DNA from: Plantago major | Taxonomy: Eukaryota > Streptophyta > Magnoliopsida > Lamiales > Plantaginaceae | DNA length: 64,000 nt | Assembly (NCBI GenBank): GCA_026545765.1 | Contig: CM048844.1 | Location: 61,552,545-61,616,544 of the forward strand | Direction: 5' to 3' | Shown here: piece by piece, positions 57,427-64,000 of the stretch | Numbering within the stretch: position 1 is the first letter of the stretch | Layout: each line of letters opens with the position of its first letter | The notes under the pieces: model-generated | Databases searched by the model: none | What the model was told of the DNA's origin: nothing | What the model saw: the letters and a program-made list of their open reading frames with translations, nothing else | Program-made: the position numbers and the translations under genes

Positions 57427-59123
57427 ATGGAAAATGTGGGGAAGAATGAGGTAAGCATTGAAATGGCGGAGAAGAAAGAAGAGAGAAATGGGGTGGTGGT
57501 GGTTGGTCGCCGGAAAAATGACGCCATGCATGTGGTTGCACGGTTGGTCTGCTTGGTGACAAGTTTGTGTTCTCTTTCAGTTATGGTTACGGCCAAACAA
57601 CGCTCCACCATTTCTCTCTACGGGTTCAGCATTCCTGTCTACTCCAACTGGTCTTTCTCCGATTCATTCGAGTCTGTCTCTCTCTCCCTTACTCACTCTG
57701 CTTCGTTTTGTAGACGGAGGTTAAGAATAAATGAGAGGCATATAGTAAACAGATTTATTTGGGCTTATTTGGTTTACAATTTTCATATTGCATGTTATTC
57801 TAATCGGGCTTATTTTGTTTACAATTTGCATATGTTATTCTAATGTTATATATGATTTTGGTGTTTAATTATATTAATTAAATAAGCTAAGTAATTAAAT
57901 TTTATGTAAATCAAAGTAGTTTGAGGGATAAATTTCAAAAATATTCCAAGTAAAACTTGGAATTTTAGACTGATTGGCAAAGAAGTTAAAATGGTTGCTG
58001 TTGGGGATCTGTTATTATGCTGATAATGTCTTTTTTTTTTTTTGGTGATTACAAAATACTAGTTGATCTGAATTCCAACTTCCCAGGTTGTTTTTTATTT
58101 CTATTTTTAGTGAGGTTTTTGCTGGATTATAATTTGACTCCATTTGGTAGTGAGAATTATTATAATAAATATTTCAAGGTTTTTTTGGGAAAAACATGTG
58201 GATGTAAATTATCAAGTTCAAATTCAATAAATTCTAAACTCAGTAATTCAAATGGAGTAAATCTAATAAAAACTTACTTTTTTACTTCGTTCTTTTTTTT
58301 ACCCTAGTGTAATTTAGAGAATTGTTAAAAACGATCGAGTAACAAGCCCTGGTACAAATCTTAACTGTGTGTGTGAATTTCATACATAAATGTTAAATTA
58401 TTGAGTGATTTTAAGAAATTAGACAAGTGAGAATTTTGTTTTCTTCGGTGTTGGCTAGCTAGGTAGTTCTGGAGTAAGTATTGGAGTGTTTGGCTAAAAT
58501 TGAAATTGAGTTTTCTCAATTGAAATTGAGTTTTTTGGTACAAAAAATTCAACTGGAATTGAGTTTCTTAATTCAGTTTGTAGCCAAATTCTCCGATTGT
58601 GTTTAGCACGTTACAATTAAACGTAAGTGCATTATAGTGGTGGGAATGTTAATTTAATTTGAATGTGCAGGTATCTGGTTGGAGTTTCAGCAGCAGTGGC
58701 ACTTCATTCATTACTTCAACTGCTTATTAACACCTTCAAAATCTTGCGCAAATCTCCTCTTATTCCTTCAAAGAATCATGCTTGGCTCATTTTTGCTGGT
58801 GATCAGGTTAGCTATTCACTTACCACAGAAACTAACTATAGTCACATTATACTCAAATCTCTTCTCTTTCATAATCTCATTATAATTTCCGTTCAATATT
58901 TCTGTAGATCTTTGCTTATGCCATGATGAGTGCCGGATCAGCTGCATCAGGTGTAACCAATTTGAATCGGACAGGGGTTCATCATTCTCCACTTCCAAAT
59001 TTCTGCAAACCGTTGTATGTTTTCTGTGATCGTGTTGCTGTCTCGGTAGTGCTCACTTTTACCAGTTGCTTCCTGCTAGCAGTTTCTGCACTTCTTCATG
59101 TAATTTGGCTATCCAAGAACTAG
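57427..59123 (+). CDS. CASP-like membrane protein (DUF588/MARVEL-type), three exons
   Basis: Exons: 57427-57671, 58671-58806 and 58908-59123, with GT-AG introns of 999 and 101 nt. They give 198 residues, normal for the family. A hydrophilic acidic/basic N-terminus is followed by four membrane segments: about residues 34-55 (VVARLVCLVTSLCSLSVMV), 83-103 (YLVGVSAAVALHSLLQLLI), 118-143 (AWLIFAGDQIFAYAMMSAGSA) and 168-194 (RVAVSVVLTFTSCFLLAVSALLHVIWL). The Arg of segment 1 (R39) and Asp of segment 3 (D126), conserved in CASP/MARVEL proteins, are present. The first extracellular loop has the STISLYGFSIPVYSNWSFSDSFEYLV type. Family role: plasma-membrane scaffolds; true CASPs build the Casparian strip, whereas most CASP-like proteins are uncharacterised. 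Looks intact; subfamily 3 is my best guess. Confidence 0.92.
58483..58594. mobile_element. Small MITE in intron 1 of the CASP-like gene
   Basis: GGAGTGTTTGGCTA at the left and TAGCCAAATTCTCC at the right, 112 bp apart. The interior repeats TCAATTGAAATTGAG, words also present in the promoter MITE 57021-57282. No clear target-site duplication. Confidence 0.6.
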
Positions 59124-59530
59124 GCTTATTTCTTCACCTCCATGCAAATTCGGTTATATCTTATTAGTGTTTCTGTATTAATGTACGCTTTGTATTGAAT
59201 CAAGCTTCTTGTTTTCCCTGTCAAAGTTAACATCTTGCACCATCACTGATGAATGATGACTACTGTTAAATATTTTACCAAAGTAACAAGACAACGGATG
59301 TTATTTCGCCTTAAAGGATGATGGCCATGTGGCAAGTGATGACAGAATAGAAAGCAAAATAGAGCATTGGGACTAAACCAGACTATATATTGCTCCGAAG
59401 ATTAAACATATTATGAAGGTTCTTGCCAATCAGAAAAATAGAAGACTCTGTATATCAATATACACTTGCACAACAATCATAGTCTTAAATATGGTTAGAG
59501 AGTGCTCTACCAAGTTGGTAAGTGTATCAT
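59124..59530. other. Convergent intergenic gap between CASP-like and MRS2-like genes
   Basis: 407 bp separate the two stop codons. The gap must hold both 3' UTRs and polyadenylation sites, possibly overlapping. I see no other gene or repeat in it. Confidence 0.7.
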
Positions 59531-62500
59531 TCATGAGCACGAAAAGGATCCTACAAGACCTTTGTACCGAGCATATGAAATTATGAGCATAAAAAGAACA
59601 AAACTGAAGGCGCCTGAGACGATAACCACCTGAAAGGAAATAGACCGATTACCAGAAAGCATCACTGAGTACCCTGTTCATAAACAAGAATTATGTACTC
59701 ACCCATTTAAACATGTACCCATATCCTTCATTCCATGTATATGGTATGTTCATACCAAATATCGCAGCCAATAGAGAATAAATGGACAAACACACAGTTC
59801 CAGAGCTGAGAAAGAGTTCCAACTAGATGGCAAAAATAAATAAATGAGACAACTCGATAAATATTTCAAACGGGAGGTGGGAAAGGTAATTGAGATTACT
59901 GCAGAAGATCTTATCACAAACCTGAATGAGCTGATTTCGGTGGTTGTCAAGCTGCAAGGATGATACAAGAGAAATTAGAATTGTAAAACATTAAAACAGA
60001 AATGGCTTACTACTGGATATTGAATTCGCAGTACTGTGTTACCTGTATATTGATGTAATCTTCGGTGTTATCAATATATTCACGCAGCTGCAAATATTAA
60101 ATCACATTAAAGGAGCAGTCCATTAGAATCTAGCTACCTTATGATGATAGTTTCATACATAAAGATGGCAATAGTTTCCTACAGTACAATTTTAAAACAT
60201 AGTAGCCCATGACGCACATTCTCCTGCAGCAAAAAAGCTTGACATGAATGAAAACCTAGTTGAGAATGACCAAAACGGGGACCTATGTGCAAAACATATG
60301 GGATCATTCAATGGTCATGCTAATAATCCGTTCACTCTTTTTAATATTATGAAAGCAGAAAGCCTAACCCCAAGACCATGATGATAGGGTCCCGGATTCT
60401 AGCCCATCTCATGGAGAAGCGGGTTGGAATTGTCCCTTGCTTGGGAAATAATGACTATGTATAACTTGGTAACTGCTCCCCTAACAAGGACTTTTAAGAT
60501 GATTAGGGTACAGAATTCAACAACTTCTAGAACATATGCTGCTGTAAATCAATCAATTCTGATTTAGCAAAGAAGTAGGATTGTGTATGTACTTGAAAGT
60601 AATAAAGACAATGACATAATTCCCATACCGTGGTTAACTTGTTCAGTGTGCCATCAATTTGCATGAAGTATGCCTGCAAAAAAACAAAACGTTAACAAAT
60701 CATTGCAAAAACAATCCCCAAAACGATCAGTCTTACTTCTCATTACCTCAAGCAGCATTTCTAGTTCCTCCACGTCATTTTCATCTCCGCGAACTGTAGC
60801 TACACTTGCCCTACTAGCTCTAGATATCTTAGACCCAATGGTAGGTGATGCAAGGAACCAACTTGCAGCACCTGAGCCACTCAAAGGGGATGCACTAGCC
60901 AACTTTCTGGACAAGTAAAGGTCGGCCATGTCATCATCATCATCCAAAAGTTGTTCCAGCTCATCTCTTACCTGCAGCAAAGTAGGGATTCAAACTAGGA
61001 ATAACAAAATTCTTTTAGAACTTTCACGTGCAACATGACTTTTACCTGGCAAGAGAATATTAACATATGGACTAGCAGAGAGGCGTGTTTTTACTCAGAA
61101 CTTGATTATCATACATCATTACTTTCATCAATCTTAGAGAAGCAGGAAAGCCTCTTCTAAACACTAGCAGGAATCCAAAACCACTAATGACAACTACAAC
61201 TTTTTCTACTTTTCATGGTTATCTTAGACAAGCTGGACTAGAATTCTTACTTGAACAGTTAGGTGGCATCAATTTAAATGATAACTAACACAAAGTACCC
61301 ACTCTCTGGTAACTATGACTTGCCAAACAATGAAACAACGGGGTAAAAGGGTTTTGTACAGCAAACTTTGAAGTGGTGCATTACTAAAATATAAAAAATG
61401 GATGAAGACAGAAAGTTTGAAACTACTCAGGGGATGCCATTGAACTAAAATAACTACGTGCAGATGTTTCATCCCAACCCATTAGCTTGTTCCAATAAGA
61501 TGAACTTAAATAAAAAGTAACTGCATTATTGAAAGAATATGATGGTCACTAAACCAAGCACAAAAAGGAACCAAGTATTATCCCAGTACATGCAAACGCA
61601 TGAAATAGGGAAGCATAAAAGAAACAGCTTGATGAACAAGATATCTTACAGATGCATTTTTTTTTTTTTTTTTTGGAGTCTAAGAAGAAAAGAAGAACCC
61701 TACCTTTTGTACTCGGGCAGTTAATCTTGTCATTTGACTTTTTAACTTGCGTACACGATCTAAATTACGGCTACTAATCTGCAAAGAAATATCGTCATAA
61801 TACTGAAACACAGATAATAGTGAACTTCAATTTCAACAAATACATGGGACAAGATATGAGAAACTGGGGACAAATGGAGGGAGGGAGGGGGAGAGAGCAC
61901 ACTAGGGCCAGAAACTAAAATGGATAGCACAAAAGTGTGGAGAGAGAGGGCGGGGGAATGAAATGCACCACAAGGTAGAAAATCAAAGGTAAGGAAGGAG
62001 CTACAGTCCATCCGTTTCCAGCAAAGAAAATCAAATACATACAACTTGATTAGCCAAAGAGACCTTTGCAGAAAGGAGAAACACAAGCTTGGTATATCAA
62101 AACAGGGGGCATAAGGACAACAAAAAAGATTCATTTAGGTCATAACCAACTGCCCACTGTATGAATCAAATTGTATTGTGATCAGGAATATTATATGTCA
62201 TAATATTAAGAAGCATATCTTTCATGCACCATAAAACTGTACCTTAGATGTAAGCATATCCAAAGCTGGATAAACTGCAGTTTCCAGCTCAATTGTACGA
62301 GCAGACAGGAAGCTACAAATACCTTCCAGTGCTACCTCAAGAGCCCGAAATTCGAATGGAGAATCTGCAATGGAGGAAATGGAAGATTGGCATATAATAA
62401 AAATAAAATAGAAATACAAACAGGGAAGAGCTAGTTGTGGAGAAGATAAAGTCGTGCAGAAATCAAAGATATCAAATACTATTATATAGGATATAGTGTA

Positions 62501-62651
62501 TACCATCTTCTTCTGCGGCTTCTGCATCAGGTTGCACAGTCAAGTTCCCATCTCCAGTATCATCCCGATTAACATTTGCTTGTTTCAGACGTCGTCGTAG
62601 GTCCTCCACTATAGGGACAACATTATCATCTGATGGATCACGAAGTAGGAC
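59531..62651 (-). CDS. MRS2: MRS2/MGT magnesium transporter (CorA family), 5' exon(s) outside window
   Basis: Nine coding exons on the minus strand: 62651-62504, 62364-62243, 61778-61704, 60971-60747, 60673-60629, 60087-60043, 59951-59922, 59822-59703 and 59629-59531 (stop TGA). All have GT-AG borders and joining phases that fit, giving 302 residues. The sequence [26 protein letters not shown] ... [47 protein letters not shown] is the MRS2 cytosolic helix bundle. [48 protein letters not shown] leads to membrane segment 1, ending in the essential IFGMN motif (59760-59740), then segment 2 ([20 protein letters not shown]). Best match by memory is Arabidopsis MRS2-7. The missing roughly 95 N-terminal residues should lie beyond 64000. 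Exons of 30 and 45 nt are notably short. Function: Mg2+ channel. Confidence 0.95.
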
Positions 62652-63539
62652 CTAGACAGCACAAAGCTTAAATGAAAAGCATGTATATAATAAACTATAC
62701 AAATGTCCTTAAAACTTCAAGGATTATCTACCCATACAGGAATCAAAATTCAAAAATTAAACATAACAGAAAGGTGCCATTGGAAAGAGTCCACAAAATA
62801 AGTTGTCATTTTTTCCATAAGCATGCACAACAATTTCTGTTTACTATTAAAAAAAGAAGGGACACGTTACAATACTAGGGTAGCTTTCTGCGCAGACATA
62901 CAAAAAGAGGATTATGTACTTTATTATAGTAATTCAATCATGTTGTGGTTAAAGATGGAGATGCTAAGTCCTAGTTATATTTATGTATGTTCCTATGATC
63001 TTATACACAAGTTGGGAAGGCAGAGGAAATCAAGATGTAACATGAGAGCACCAATCGTTGATTCGATTGACCCTTCTATACAAAACACTTTTGCAGTAAT
63101 ATTTCATGATTGTCAAAGTAATATACATGCTAAGGGTTTAAATTAACTTTTTTTGAGTCTGTGCCATTTGAAATGTCTTTTGAACTAGGTTTATAGATAA
63201 CATTGTGAGATACGTACTCCAGTTCATGCTATCCTTCAATTTTAAATGAAACATCAAGCAAACAAATAGAAACATGGTTCAGACTTCAGATATCACTGTT
63301 CTATATAATGTCGTCAGATCAAGTAGCGCAAAAATGGCCAACCCGTAATGATATACATCTGATTGCAACGATCTTTCCACTTGTTTCAATATGCTCTGAT
63401 CAGAGTTTTATACTAGCTGGGCATATTTGTAGCTTAACTTGTGGTTTAACACCATGTAATTTAGATTAGTAAGCACCATTGATATTTTGATATATCTATA
63501 TAAGCCAAGGTCAAATGGTGGCAGCCAAAATAGGGGGAA

Positions 63540-63720
63540 CTAGGAGTGTAAACGAACGTTCGTGAAAATTTCACAAAAATTTTCAGTAAACGCTCAGTTC
63601 GTGTTCGAGTTTGACCTAACCGAACAGTTCGCAAACATGTTCGTTAATAAACGAACACGAACACAAACATATAATTTATTGTTCGGTAGTTCGTGAACAA
63701 ATTATCTATAATAATTTTAT
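63540..63720. repeat. Dispersed repeat rich in GTTCG/CGAAC words, in MRS2-like intron
   Basis: Many AACGAAC, GTTCGTG and GTTCG words in both orientations within 180 bp, starting AGGAGTGTAAACGAACGTTCG. This resembles a widespread type of non-autonomous plant repeat, but I cannot place it in a superfamily. It lies in the presumed large first intron of the MRS2-like gene. Confidence 0.45.
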
Positions 63721-63792
63721 ATTATTTTATATATGGAGTATAATATTTTCTAACCTAACCTATCATTTCCATTTTTCACATAAGTTATAATA

Positions 63793-63985
63793 CTCCGCCG
63801 TCCCAAATTCATTTACCCGCCCGGACACTGATTTTAAGATAAAAGTGATAAAGTAGGAAATATGGTAATAAAGTAGGAAAGAAGTTCAATAAAGTAGGAG
63901 AGAGATTTTCCATTAAATGAATTGGAAGTTTAAATTGGGACATCCCAAAATAGAATGCGGGAAGTTGAATTCGGGACAGAGGGAG
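63793..63985. mobile_element. Stowaway MITE in MRS2-like intron
   Basis: It starts CTCCGCCGTCCCAAATTC and ends GAATTCGGGACAGAGGGAG, inverted repeats of the Stowaway type, with TA on each side (63791-63792 and 63986-63987). 193 bp. The bases after it (TATTTTCTAACCTAA) repeat a stretch just before it (63750-63763). Confidence 0.88.
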
Positions 63986-64000
63986 TATTTTCTAACCTAA

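Overview
The window is plant nuclear DNA from a eudicot. The evidence is three intron-rich host genes (NUP35, a CASP-like membrane protein and an MRS2-type Mg2+ transporter), plant-type LTR retrotransposons, and many small DNA transposons (Stowaway, Tourist/PIF-Harbinger, pogo/Lemi, Mutator-like) plus a tRNA-derived SINE. The species cannot be named from the sequence.

Positions 1-43470 are one nested stack of retroelement fossils. The oldest layer is A, a Ty1/copia element of Sirevirus type whose 5' end lies left of the window. It has gag, pol, a large third gene and a 3' LTR at 41847-43470. Its third gene was hit twice: by B (8881-24237), a sister copia element with both LTRs, and by C (25469-40615, minus strand), a Ty3/gypsy element of the Tat type with two RNase H domains. 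One LTR of C was in turn hit by a 701-bp solo LTR, D (26296-26996). Target-site duplications (TSDs) support each insertion: TATAG/GATAG for B, CTAAT for C, GTTCC for D. By eye, LTR pairs differ by about 2-3% in B and 3% in C, so both are fairly young and A is older. All are broken.

The most unusual content is in the accessory parts of these elements. A and B carry a third gene with its own TATA box about 190 bp upstream and with GT-AG introns. In B, a string of small phase-0 exons occupies the place where A has a single 78-nt intron. Just after pol, and again in the LTRs, A and B have arrays of short hairpins whose stems differ between the two elements but stay paired, while a loop (ACGGGTA) is kept. 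C carries an oppositely oriented, intron-containing gene with its own TATA box and a domain resembling the 'putative gypsy type transposon' family. A/B are saturated with the word pair TCTGA/TCAGA, and the accessory half of C with TCCGA/TCGGA.

Positions 43471-64000 are the host segment: microsatellites and MITEs (43471-45300), NUP35 (+, 45827-50557, three coding exons), a 6.8-kb transposon-rich spacer (50558-57426) with two sister pogo-like relics (one carrying a SINE and a Mutator-like insertion) and Stowaway-like elements, a CASP-like gene (+, 57427-59123, three exons), and the nine 3'-terminal coding exons of an MRS2-7-like gene (-, 62651-59531). The last two are convergent, 407 bp apart. 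The first MRS2 exon(s) lie beyond position 64000.
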